NCBI GenBank assembly: GCA_015680685.1
Contig: MNCI01005856.1
Location: 104,693-168,692, forward strand
Reading direction: 5' to 3'
Length of the DNA: 64,000 nt
DNA from: Gnetum montanum
Taxonomy: Eukaryota > Streptophyta > Gnetopsida > Gnetales > Gnetaceae
Both the position numbers and the translations under genes were made by a program. Below the pieces are notes generated by a model that was not told where the DNA came from, did not search any database, and saw nothing but the letters and a program-made list of their open reading frames with translations. Below, piece after piece: positions 24,511-36,199 of this stretch. Position 1 is the first letter of the stretch, and every line of letters starts with the position of its first letter.

Positions 24511-24549
24511 GGGATAAAAAAGAGAATGAGAGTCCACTCTTTGATCAAT

Positions 24550-25775
24550 TTCTTGATAAACTCTTCTTTGTTGGTGTAAAAAATGAATAAGTGCCTACAA
24601 AACCAAAATGGTATGATGGCATCCTCACTTATCTTATACTCTAGAGATGTTACAAGAGTTAGAACACTAGAAGAAATAATAGTTTCTTTATCAAGATAAA
24701 CACTTAATGGAAATCAACAGACACCTTTACAAGGTGTGCATCGATGGCTTGTTTCATTGGTGTGTTCTTGATGCTAGCAAATTGCATGTTCTCCAAGATG
24801 TTTAGAAGGATCCTTGTGGGGGACACTATCTAGGGAGATGCATGATCATTAAAATATTGATGGTAGGATACTTTTGGCAAACAATCATTAGGGATGATGA
24901 CCAATTTATCTACTCTTGTGAATGTTGCTAAAGAGATGGTGGGATGACCACTCAAATGGAGGAACCTCAATAGTGGATCTAACCATTGGAATCCTTCAGC
25001 ATTTGGGGCATACACTTCATGGGTTCCATCACACCCATGTCAAATGGAAAGTCATACATAATAGTCACAGTTTACTATTGTACAAAATGGGTAAAAGTAG
25101 CAGCTATTACTAACTGAATTTGTATAACATAATGTTTTAAATAGGTTTGGGGTGCCATGTGAACTAATTTTTGATAATGGTACTAATTTTATAGATACTA
25201 TACTTAGGGGGTTGAACATAAATTGATAACACCCTCCAACCCCAAAGATAATGATCAAGTTGAGGTTACCAATAGGGAGATAACAAAAATCTTAGCAAGA
25301 ACAATAAGCAAATATAGGAGATACTAGAGCATAAAACCCAATGATGCCCTCTAGGCATACCATTTAACATGGAAACTTCCTATTAGCTACTCTCCCTATG
25401 AATTTGTGTATGAAAAATTACCAACTCTTCCAATTCAATTCATGCTCTATACACTTTCAATAGCCTGTGACCTTGATCTTGACCTTAGCCTAGCATAAAA
25501 AGAAATACTGATCAATCTTAATGTGCTAGATGAGAATTGATTGATGGTCCTATATTTGAATGAAGTGCACAAATAATTCATTAAAAAACACCATGACCTT
25601 AGAACACGAAAGGTAAAATTTCAACCTAGAGACAAGGTCCTCTACTCGAACTCCATACATGTACCTCAACAAAATATGTTTCAAATGTTGTGGAAAGGAC
25701 CTTACATCATCAATGAAACCTTTTGTTCTAGGGCCATGTTAATTCACAAACCTAAGAGCCCAAACAAAAAGTAAG
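24550..25775 (+). pseudogene. broken integrase, Athila-like C-terminus (element G)
   Basis: The CxxC half of the zinc finger (YSCECC) is near 24915. The core has FSIWGIHFMGSI where the first catalytic Asp should be (D replaced by H), LIFDNGTNF with the second Asp at about 25165, and QVEVTNREITKIL with the Glu at about 25255. Later segments LNVLDEN, KVKFQPRDKVLYSNS and MLWKGPYIINETF correspond to the Athila-type integrase tail, ending near 25775. No chromodomain is seen. Several stops are present. Confidence 0.65.
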
Positions 25776-28004
25776 TGATCAACATGTAGCAACTAAAGTC
25801 TGTCCATGAGCCCAAGTAAGCCAGTGCCATCAACACCTCATTGGATGGACAACCATGCTCAATCTTTTGGATCTCCTCTCTTCAACTTAGTCATGGGGGA
25901 GATGGTTATTTGTGCTAACCAATTAAAGAAGCTCCTCAATTTTTCTACATTTTTATTTTACACCTTTTTATTTTACACTTTTTTTTTGTTTCTATACCAT
26001 TTTTTTACTCTTTGTTAATTTTTGAATTTTTGTTTTACAACATCATTGGTACATTTTGAACTTCTTGAATATTTTTCAATTTCTTTTATATTTTACTTTC
26101 TTTTGGTATGAATTTTTATTATTATTTTTTAATAAAGTGCTTTACTGCCAACATGACACAATGATGTTGTAGTTTTTTACTACTGGTTGTTTGTGCTTAA
26201 TGTTTTTTTATTACTAATGTCTAGTTTCTATCTTTGAATTTTGATGATTGATGACTAAGACAAAGTTTCTTTCTCATGGAATAGGCAGTGAGTCCAAGTC
26301 ATCCACCCATCCATTAATTCTATGATTTTTCTTATTTTGGAACTATGAGATCCTTTTTTCATTCATGAAACTTTAATAAAATTATGACCTTGGTAGTTTC
26401 CAAACTCAGGATAGATTCAAAGGATTGAATAGGGTGTGACTTCAAGGGGATTCAACACCCTTTTGCCTCTCTACTCACTTGAGTGCATGGGTGTTTCTCA
26501 TGGATTTCACACTGTTCCATGTTGACCAATAATAGGAAGTTGAATAAGTCTTTGCATGGTGTGGTTCCCATCCAAAAATTCATAAAAACATAAAATCAAT
26601 AAAAAGTAAAATAAAATAAAATAAAAAAAAAACATGATGGGAATTCAAAGCACACCCCTTAGAAAAAATAATGGGCTACAAGCATTGGCTATGGGACTCG
26701 AAAGACATGTTACCTATGCCTCAAGGTCACCTCTAACTAAGGCCCTTTCTCACTTCTTGCTTCTCTTTTCTTCTCAAATAAGGAATGGTGTTTAATCTAT
26801 GGCAGCATTCTTGTGTCTTGAGAGGATGGAATAGTCTTAGGGTGGTGATGCAAACTCACTAAATTTTTTTGGTTTTGGTTTGGACTTATGATGGATTTTA
26901 TCTAGTCATCTAACCACAATCTGCAAGGGACTTCATGTGACCATGATTTAGAACTCCATTCCACTTTCTCTCTCATCCATTAGTGCTTTTTTTTTTACCT
27001 CATTGCTAGTTTCCATGTCTTGTTTAATGTCGTAGTTTGATGAATTGAAATTCTTAAGTAGATTCTTCCATATTCTTTCTTTAACTTTTCATAACCACTA
27101 ATCAACTATGGGGCCCACAGACTCCTTAGTTGAGGTTATGCAAGGGCAAAAATGGCATGAGCCTGCTATGGGGAGGATTCACTTGCGTAGCTCTTGGTTG
27201 GGCTAGTTAAGTCCCTTATCCTTAGGCATTTTTACAATCAAATCATCTGAATTTCCCATTAGTTGCATCCAACTGTGCACTCCATAAGGCATTTCTTCCA
27301 TAAAATTGCATTCTCCCATTAATTCCTCCATTTTTGCAAACTATCAAACCCTCTTCATGCATTTCAACGTGTTCTTGGCTTCATTGGCTTCCAAAGGACT
27401 TCAAGTTCATGTCAAAAATCCTTGTATTTCTTGAATTTTTGAAAAGTTAATAGTGGTCAACATATGCATCGATGTGGCCTTTTATATGCTAGCCTATGCA
27501 TTGACATGGCCAAGTCGACATGGCCTTGGCAATGTATGGTAAAAATACTATTAATAGGATGCAACACTTAGCAATTTTTGTCATTTTTCTACAAATAAGA
27601 GGGGAGTTTTTGCAATTTTTTAGAGCTCTAAACCTTCTAGAGCCCATATTTCTCATAACACTTGTCTAATTTCAGTCAGTTTTTAGTCCTCTAGCTATTG
27701 AAGGTATGCTCTATGTTATGGGGGCCACAAATCTTAGGTTTTAGATAGAAATTTTTTTGGAATTTTCTAACTCCCCCATGGGTTTAATGAATAAAATAAT
27801 ATTAAATCATCAACCTATGGAAGTTAAACCCTTCCAGCAAACTTTGGTAATCTAAAATTAATTAAAGTAATCTTAAAATAAGATTAAAAGATCAATCTAC
27901 CATGACCACACCTTAGGCATGTGTAATTGTCCCAAAAGAGAAAAGGTACTTAATGCTATGAGTTACACACTATATGCTAATCCTTGATCATGTTGTGGTC
28001 ATAG
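25776..28004 (+). other. long AT-rich noncoding stretch after G pol
   Basis: No gene is supported. It holds a T-rich tract (about 25935-26140), an A-rich run at 26600-26630, and a purine run CATGGGGGAGATGG at about 25893 that could be a polypurine tract. A phrase around GCATTGACATGGCC recurs at 27480-27530 and has a weak echo at 18870 in the proposed 5' LTR, a hint but not proof of a decayed 3' LTR. Confidence 0.35.
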
Positions 28005-30585
28005 ATGGCACCAAGATCAAAGCATGAATTGAAGGCAAGAACATCTCAACCTAGGGATAAGTGGCCTAGAATTGGAAAGGGCCAATAAGAATAATCCTAG
28101 GAGTAGGAAGCTGAAACTCATGCTATGGGACCTCTTCATGAGTACCCCGAAGTGGAATATATTCATTAGATTTCAAAAGAAGCAGAAATAGAGTAGTCTC
28201 ATAGAGATGAGGCACCAGGTCTTGTGCTTAGGCTTAAAGTTACCTTGACCTATGCCTACCTTGATCAAATCAAGCCTAGGGATGTTCAACATTCGATTTT
28301 CCAAGAACTAAACTTTGGGATGCTCTTGGAGTTCTCTCTAGAGGAAGTCAAAGCTCAATTACAAACCTCTCCCATGTGGCCAATCATCACTTCTAGTGGG
28401 AAGTGGTACATGGGAGAGACCTACCTCTTCTAGAATAACCAATAGCCAAGTGCCATAGTTAAAGTCAAGGACATTTGCATGTCCTACTTGATGGAAATAA
28501 TCGCACAGGCTCTTAGCTTACCTGATGCTAGAATAAGCTTGGTGGAGATCTTAACTCAATTATATCCTAAGGTAAAGAAGGAGTGGACCCAATGATGTTA
28601 TGGAGTGGACCACAAGGAGTATGGTGTGCTCACTATGGTAGAATGCATATATTTCAAGATAGTGGCCCATCACCTCAATCCAATGGTGAGGCCACGTAAG
28701 GTGACTACCTTTTCTACTCATGTGTGTGCTACCCTAAGTGGAAAATTTCCTGTTAATCTTTCATAGCTAATCTATCTAGAGTTAGAGAATTAGTTCAAAG
28801 AGAATAAAAATAGAAGGAAGGCCTTGCCCTTTCCCTGCCTCATTAGAAAATTATGCAAAAGGGTAAGAATAGTTTACAATGCCAAGATGCAATTAGGCAT
28901 GCTCCTTCTGTTACATTTGTAGAAATGATGAAAGACAATCAATGAAGAGGAGTAAAAACCACCACCTCCACCATTTACTCATGAAACAACACTAAAGTCC
29001 CACACTACTCTTGAATGAATGCATGAGATCCAAGAGTAGCTCTTGCATGAGCAAGAGGAGTAAGTAGGAACGAGTGATGGTGATCCATCTGTGTATCACC
29101 TAGTGATGATTCATCTTAATGAAGTGGTTCAAAACATCATCCAGATTGAGGAAGGTGGACCAATTTTCTTAGCCCAAAGAATGTAGCTACTCGTGAGATC
29201 AAATCCTTGCACCCAAGAGGTAACAATATCTCTCTCACAATAGCAACAATTCCTAGAAATCTCTAGGAATATCACTACTTAATTCACTTGGAGGAGGGTG
29301 AGGGGGAAATTGTCTTAGGGATGCAACATCATGGACAAGAGATAGCAATAGAGATGGTTGCTAATAGAATTACTAAGGAATTGAACACACCTATAGTGTC
29401 TATACTAGATATTTTTGCACTTAGAGATTTGTAGATGTTTGTAGAAATAGTTAGTGACAAACTAAGTGTAGCCCAACACAAGGAGTTATTGGATTAAATG
29501 GTGTGAACTAGGCAACTAATTCTAGATGTCTTTGAACTTTCAAATAGAATCACTATAACTTAGTTAGAATTGTTGAAAGCAAGAGGCAAAGGCATTACCA
29601 TGGGGGATGGGGGGAAACTCAAAATAGCCTAGGCTCAAAACCAACACTTTGCTATGGAGGTTGCTAAACTAAGAGGTAGCCTTGTTGATCCTATGATTCT
29701 CAACCTTGCACTGACCTATGATGAAGCTTTTCAACAACTTCAGGATAAGCTTAAGAAGGTTGAGGATGCAAAGAAGACAATGCTCTTACATTAGTCCTTG
29801 GTTGATGCCACCATGCATAATATCCAAAAGGCCTTAGACTACATTCACTAGGAGAATGTAACTTTGATAGCATAAAATCATTGCTTACAGAATGTTGATG
29901 CATAGAAGCAGCAAATGCAAGACTTCATCAATCAATAGTAGGAGTAGCTAGCCAAACTGAATAATGAGCTAAGGATATTGGTAGCCAAAAATAGAAATAT
30001 CTTCATGAAGGAAGTCTGAGCCCTTTACTAGAAATCTACAATAGAGGTAGCTTCTTGGAAAAATAAGGCTCTCAAGTTTGAAAAAGTTAAAAATCACTAC
30101 AAAGATTAGGTTGGTATACAAAAAGAAATTAAAGAAAAAAATATTTAAATGGTAAAGGCAAACGTTAATGAGGTCCTTCAATAGCTCAAGGAAGGAGGTG
30201 ATGTTTGCCAGCCTACCTTTGATGGGCTTAATGACTACAACAAAGTAGAAATTTGCATGAAGAAGTTGTAGATCAAGGAGATGACAGAGTATATGGAGCT
30301 TACCAATCATTGTTATACAAATTTGGAAATGTTGACTGCTAGATGACTGAGATCTTTATTGGAGAAATAAGTGACCAGTTTGTACTTATCGTATGAAGTA
30401 GAGTTTAAGCATAACGAATACACCAAGTAGAAGCTTGAGGTGGAAAATGAAAAACTCAATGTTCTCAGGCACTGCTTCACTGATCAATGATTTATAGCTA
30501 AGAGCCTAGCTAGGAGAATGAGTGACTACTAGGAGCTATAGAATGTAGTAAAGGCATTTGATGTTAAATGCAAACTTTTTACTAC
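28005..30585 (+). pseudogene. decayed coiled-coil ORF of unknown family
   Basis: A single + frame starts at ATG 28005 (MAPRSKHELKARTSQP) and can be followed for about 860 codons with few shifts but many stops, most of them TAG. The first third has a mixed hydrophobic fold with LEEVKAQLQTSP, then YLMEIIAQALSLP, and PMVRPRKVTTFSTHV. The middle is Pro/Glu-rich, and the last third is strongly helical and charged (EAFQQLQDKLKKVEDAKKT, later KLEVENEKLNVLRH), a probable coiled coil. No catalytic motif is recognised. It could be the third, downstream ORF of the Athila-like element G or an accessory ORF of a Tat element. It ends where C's LTR begins. Confidence 0.55.
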
Positions 30586-30639
30586 CTAGTTATAAAACAC
30601 CATAAAATCTAGACTATAGCATTCCAATTATAAATTTTT

Positions 30640-31350
30640 CTAAGTGTTGGGGCTACACTCTTCACTTCCCTAGAGTGTAGTCAGCTTCCCATGGAGAGCA
30701 TAGTCAACATAAAGGCTAGTTTTGCAATTTTTTCTAAGTGTCAGCAGAAAGCCAGTTGCTACAAATTTTTCTAAGTGCTAGGACTATGCTCTCCACTACC
30801 TTAGAGCATAGGTAACCTCTTGTGGAGAGTGTACTCATCATGAAGGCTTAGTTTTTGAAGATTTTTCTAAGTGCTAGGACTATGCTCATCCTTAGTTAGG
30901 AGCATAGTTAGCCTCTAGTAGAGAGCATAGTTAGCAGATAACTATTTTTTGCAAATTTTTGCTAAGTGTAGAACTATGCTCTTTCCTAGTCCAAAGCATA
31001 GTTAAGTGTAGTTAGCCAAAATAGTCTCTAGTGGCCTTTACAACACACCAACACAACTTAGCTTAGCTTCAACTCACCTTTGTCAAGCATAGCTAGCAAA
31101 GTGCTTCTTTTTGTATCTCCTTTTTGGCCCCAAAATTATAACTATGCTCGACCCCATGTGAGAGGGTGGAGAGCATAGTCTCGAAGTGTAGTTTTCAAGT
31201 TTCATTTTTTCTAGGTACCTTATGGTCTTCTCAATAGACACATGCAATTGGTAGCATAGTCACAGTCTCATAGTCTTATAGAGTCTAGTAGAGCATAGTA
31301 AATCACAACACCACTAGCCTAGTGGAGAGCATAGTGTGATGAGAGCATAG
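30640..31350. repeat. LTR-internal repeats with GAGCATAGT palindromes
   Basis: The unit TTTTTCTAAGTG...GGACTATGCTCTCC...AGAGCATAG recurs at least four times (from about 30640, 30765, 30860 and 30950), spaced 95-125 bases, with more scattered GAGCATAGT copies to 31350. Each unit can fold on its TATGCTC/GAGCATA pair. Comparable ATGCT/AGCAT pairs occur in the LTR of E. Confidence 0.7.
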
Positions 31351-31409
31351 TCCCAATTATCACCTCTATCACATGGTAGTCATCTTGCACTTTGTGCCAA
31401 TCCTAGGCT

Positions 31410-31420
31410 TATAAATACCC
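31410..31420 (+). promoter_or_regulatory. LTR TATA box (element C)
   Basis: TATAAATACCC; the same box appears on the minus strand in the LTRs of E (TATAAATACCC) and D (TATAAATACTC). By analogy transcription of C would start some 30 bases downstream. Confidence 0.55.
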
Positions 31421-32158
31421 ATGCCATTAATATTTTTAGGGTTGGGAAATTTGAGGGTTGGCAAATTTGAGAATTGGTAGATTGGAAAATCAAAGACTTG
31501 GAAAACCTATGGAGAGCTTGGGAAAGAAGCAAAGGAATATTGGAAAAGTTGTAGACCACTATAGACCATTGCCATCCACCAGAACACCACAACTAATGGT
31601 ACATTGTGATAGCCATCTTGGTAGATGTAGGCACCTCTATAGAACACTAGTCTTCACGGCTAGACATCCTTGAGACTATAACTACACTATCCACTACACC
31701 TGTTGTACACCACATACTTTTCAACCTCCTTTGGTGTTAACTATGCTCAACCCCATTTGTGGTGGTGTTTTTCTTCTCTCTCTCTCTCCCTCTGCACTTT
31801 TAGCATTTTATTTGCATTTTTTGCTATTTTTGCGCATAGTCAAACCTAATACTACACTTGGGTGGTAGTCTCTGCACATTGACATCCTCATTTTCTCCAA
31901 AAACATTGACTACACTCAACCTTGTTGACACTATTAACACCATTAACACTACTTGAACACTTAGTATCATTTCACATCAACACTGTAGCTAACCATGTTG
32001 CACCCTCATTTCATCCAATAAGTCCCTATTTGATTAGCCAGACTGTTCAGGGCACCCCATCTCTACCTCTAGTAGGCCCTCGTGAGGACTCAAGGTTAGG
32101 TTATGCACTCATGGACCTTAGTGTTCCAGTCATTGATGTTTTCAGTCATTATAGTTTC

Positions 32159-32176
32159 TAGTGCTAGAAGGAGGGG
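32159..32176 (+). promoter_or_regulatory. primer-site motif of element C
   Basis: TAGTGCTAGAAGGAGGGG directly inside the 5' LTR; same motif and position as in B and D. Confidence 0.65.
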
Positions 32177-32689
32177 TACATCATTTTATTTTTCAAACTT
32201 TTTTGTTGTTGCCTTGCATGCTCTCTGCATCATCGTTGTTGGATTTGGCCTAGTGTAGACCATAACACCCCTATGGACCTACTACGCACATAGTAGCAGC
32301 TAGATCTTAGGCTAGTGTAGGTGTTGTCTACTAACCGGTTGGTGTAGATAAGACCTTCATTGTCGGTTCCATGGGAACACAGTGTAGAAATGCAAAGTAC
32401 GCATATCCACTATCTATCAAATTCTTGATGCTTTCAGTTGGGGCGTAGTCAACCTCCAACATAGAGAGCATAGTCAACTTTCTAGCATGGAGAGCATACT
32501 CAGCCTCTAGCATAGAGAATACGGTTAGCGTTGTTAGTGGTTCTAGTAGTATTTCATGACCAGCAACCCTTACAATCCCCTCTTACAACTTAATCCACAT
32601 CCATGAACCCTGAATAGCCTTCAATGTCAATCTGAAGCACACTCGCCATCTTGCCCATCTAATAAGAGACTAGGAATGACAACCCTAAG

Positions 32690-34740
32690 AATCTTGTAAT
32701 GGCAGAGCCAAGGCAATCCCTTAGGCTATGTGGTTAAGACCCAAAGTACATCATGCTAAGTGATAAACAATATAACTTTATATGCACAAGGATTCAAGTA
32801 GAGCTATTTGTAGACCACTTAGACATGGAAGAAAAACGAAGCTATGAGCTTATCCACCAGAATGGATGGAAGTACATTCCATCCTTACTTGATATCATCC
32901 CACTCACAGAGCCCTACTATTGGATGTTAGCCTAGCTCATCTGAGTAGGTGAGTGTGAAGTAGGAATGAACTACAAAGAGCTCCTACAGGAAGAGGAGGA
33001 TGAGTTTGAGGCTCGCTCCAAGCATGAGGGCTCTTTCCATACCATCTTCCAACAAGTGATCCCTAGTTTGGCTCTTCTGCAGTCTTGTTCACTCATTCTC
33101 CTTGAGAAAATCATATCACTAGTGTCACCTTCTAGGCTAATGCCTATGATAGCAATGCATTAGACATAGCATACATACTATGATGTAGTAGCTTCCTTTA
33201 GCTTGCCCTTCATGGCATCATTGCCACCCATCCAACCATTGCTACCCAGCACAATCGCATTAGCTTAGCTATATATCCACATAGGGCCTATCTTTAGGCC
33301 CCAACTGACTTAGGCATCCTACATCTTGCTTGTCTCATCAATGTACCTAGTGTTGGCCCAAACCACATATGTGTTGCCTACCCTGATTGTTGTTCCTACA
33401 ACATGACCCATACATTAATCACATTCCATGGACCACATAGTTAGTCTAACAACAAACTGCACAACTAGCACAGTTGGTTGGAACATCTTACAACTTAGAC
33501 TAGGCATTCCAGTTGATTCAAAGCTTGAAAAAATAGGTGAAGCAACTCAAATCCACCTCCTTTAAAACTGTCAAAGTTGTGGACTTTTACCAAGACAACC
33601 CTATAAGTCTAGTGGTCCCACTTCTAACTCTTCCTACTAGAGTCCCACTACCTTAGTTCACAAAATACAATGATGAGGGGAACCCCAATGCACATGTGGC
33701 CACATTTAGATCCAAGTGCCTACTATTGCAAGCATGACTGCATGCCATCATATGCATGTTTACCATGTCATTAACTGGGAAAGCATTAGATTGGTATTGT
33801 GCATTGTCTAGAAGCTCTATCTCCTCCTTGGAGGACCTTTTGAGCCAATTCATGATGTGCTTTAAGTACAACTTGAAGCTAGAGACCACCCTGGATCGAT
33901 TGATGCAAATCAAACAGGGCCACCTATAGCCTATGCAAAAATTCATTCAATGCTGAAGTTCCTTGTTAAAAAAATTATGAGAGCCAATAGTTGAAACACC
34001 TCTTGGCCATCTTTAAGGATGCAATCAATGACATCATAAAGTTGAAACTATACTACTTAAGCCCACAGTCTCTAGGCCAAGCCTTTACTCAAACCAAGAG
34101 CATGCAAGATGTGGCGGAAGATAGTAAAGACTTAGCCTATGTGGCCTACAAAAATTTGCATCCAAGAAGGAACAAGGATAAGGGAAAGTAGGATGCAATG
34201 GTGGTGATTATGGCCAAAGAGCCCAAAGCAACCAACCAGAGGCCAATGGCTAGGCAACCCAAAGCTAACAACAAAGCCATGAACCCTTGCACTGCAGCAA
34301 CCAACCAGCCCACATCATTGGTGGCCATAGCACAAGCTAATACAAGGCCTAACTTTGAATGCAAGGATCACTCTAAGTATGGTCTATTTCCATTAAAATT
34401 TTTAGAGCTGTTGGACCAACTACTAAAAGCTAGATGCATCCAGTACAAGAAAATGTGCAAGGATGCTTGCAAAAGACATGATAGGTATTGTGTGCTACTA
34501 AGGAATCTTACATTGGTAGCATCAAATAAGCCCCAGTCCCAAAGCATTTTAGGCTAGACCAATTTTGCCACTACCACCAGTTGCCTGGCCATAATACCAA
34601 ATTTTTCATAGCCCTGTAGGATGATATGTAAAGAATGATTGATAGAGGTGAGCTAGTGCTTCACACTGCTAGCCTAGTTAGGCCTCAGAGCCAATCTATG
34701 AGGGTGTACAAGGACCCTCTAAACATAGATGATCTCGGTT
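32690..34740 (+). pseudogene. broken Tat-like gag (element C)
   Basis: The N-terminal domain is well kept at 32753-32935: MLSDKQYNFICTRIQ and KRSYELIHQNGW with YDIIPLTE-like follow-on match TPKEYNFICIKIQ and KRNYELIHKGGQ of D. The core at 33775-33940 is in pieces (GKALDWYCAL, LEDLLSQF, TLDRLMQIKQ). QAFTQTKSMQDVAEDSKDLAYVAYKN lies at 34080-34150 and is near-identical to D. The finger (FCHYHQLPGHNTKFF) near 34560-34610 has lost its last Cys. It packages RNA in life; here it is broken by stops and frameshifts. Confidence 0.7.
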
Positions 34741-35269
34741 ATGTCATAAACTTTATCAGTGTTAATGATGAGCTAGAATATGTGTAGCGTCCATTCATGG
34801 TCTATGTGCCCTCTAGTAGTGCAAGGGTTCCCTTGGGCTCCCATGGGTTTGAGGCCCTATTTCATCATTAGATTTGCACCTCAAGCACCCAAAATGCCCT
34901 TCATGGTTAGGGTTCCATAGCACATTGCAACAATGATTGTTTAGCCAACCATTCTTATCTGAGTGCTATAGCATGCTAGCCCTTCACCTGCTTGAAACCT
35001 AGTGGTGGCCAATGCATCAATTCCCTCCTTTCCAAGGGGTAAATCTATTGGCAATGTTGGTAGGCCCTTGAGATGGAAATATAAGAGATCCAATGAGCAT
35101 CTCATAGATAAGATGGTTAGGCAATGTCAAGACCAAGGAGTGCTAGGTTTCCCAAAGCTGGTACCCATATTTGCAGTCCCCATAGCCAAGGTAATTGAGC
35201 AGGCCACTACGAGAAATTTGTAAGGGAGTACTAAGGCCCCTAAGAAAATTGTGCAAATAAGTCCTAAGT

Positions 35270-36195
35270 CACCTCCCCTCGAATTTTGTCTCTTAGGCTA
35301 TATGAAAGAAGTCAAGGCCAGCAAAAACATGGCTAATGGAAAAGAATTCATTGATGCATTAGCCCAAGCTAAATAAGTGCTCAAATAGAAGAACACTACA
35401 TTGAGCCTATATGGCCTAGTCATGACCTCATCTACCTACTGTGAAGCACTTGTGTGGATGTTGACCTCCATTCCTATCATGGAGGACATCCTTGTAGATG
35501 AGAACTCCATCCATGTAGTGATGTTGCCCCTTGCACCATAGGAATGAAGCTCTACATTGCTAGAATTTTGTGATGAAGTAATTAAGGTCAATCTTGAGTG
35601 GGGTGAGGTCATCACCATATGTGTTGGGTAATGTAAGATTTGGAGAGTGCACGCTAATGATGGAGCAACAAAAAATGTTATCCCATACACCTTTGTCGAT
35701 AAGTTAGGCCTTGCAGACCAAATCAAGCTAATGAAAACCATGTGTATGAAATCCTTCAATGGGTTGTGTGTCATTATTAGGGGTATTTTCATCATAGCCT
35801 TTGTGGTAGGGGAGTAATTCCCCATCACTGCTAAAATCATCATCGTAGAGGAAATTCTAGGCTTTAAATTAATTTGGATAGACCGTGGCTAGCCCAATAA
35901 TGAGCCATCTCCTCCACAATTCATCAAGAAATCCACCTCCTGTATGAAGGTGAAAAAGTTATCATCCATGGTGATAAAATTTCCCCTTTGGCCATCAAAA
36001 ACATAGATACTGAGCAAGGGTTGGAGATGGAGTTTCCTAATGATGCCCCTAGAGCAGATGATGAGATGCATGAGGCAGACACACCCAAAAAGACAGAAGA
36101 AGTTGGTGACCTTTTAGAAGATGCCTTGTGGGTAGAACTGCCCTTTGACATAGCAAGTGAGGGTAAAGGAGACTGCCAAATAGTGCAATCTAGGC
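35270..36195 (+). pseudogene. broken Tat-like protease, cut by element E
   Basis: The leader helix TLSLYGLVMTSS and LVWMLTSIPI, then ENSIHVVMLPLAP, precede the active site VHANDGATKNVIP at about 35650-35690, followed by VDKLGLADQIK and MKSFNGL. The flap FVVGE and IIVEEILGF follow, then the tail KNIDTEQGLEMEF, colinear with VNNIEEEWGSEIEM of D. The frame runs on to QSRPYV, where the LTR of E begins at 36200. The insertion thus removed whatever lay between protease and polymerase. Confidence 0.7.
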
Positions 36196-36199
36196 CCTA

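Larger units (their letters stand above)
30591..32153 (+). mobile_element. 5' LTR of Tat-like element C
   Basis: It begins TATAAAACACC, comparable with TGAAACACC in D, and ends CATTATA just before GTTTC and the family primer-site motif. It contains TATAAATACCC at 31410-31420, matching the LTR box of D and E. Degenerate repeats of about 115 bases occupy 30640-31000, each with an inverted pair ACTATGCTC...GAGCATAGT. Length (about 1.56 kb) agrees with D and E. The 3' LTR is missing because E interrupts the element. Confidence 0.6.

Noticed and set aside
25776-28004. 3' LTR of element G
   Set aside because: Only one short phrase (GCATTGACATGGCC) echoes the proposed 5' LTR; no end matching CTCATTGCTCATCA was found, so the region is left unassigned.
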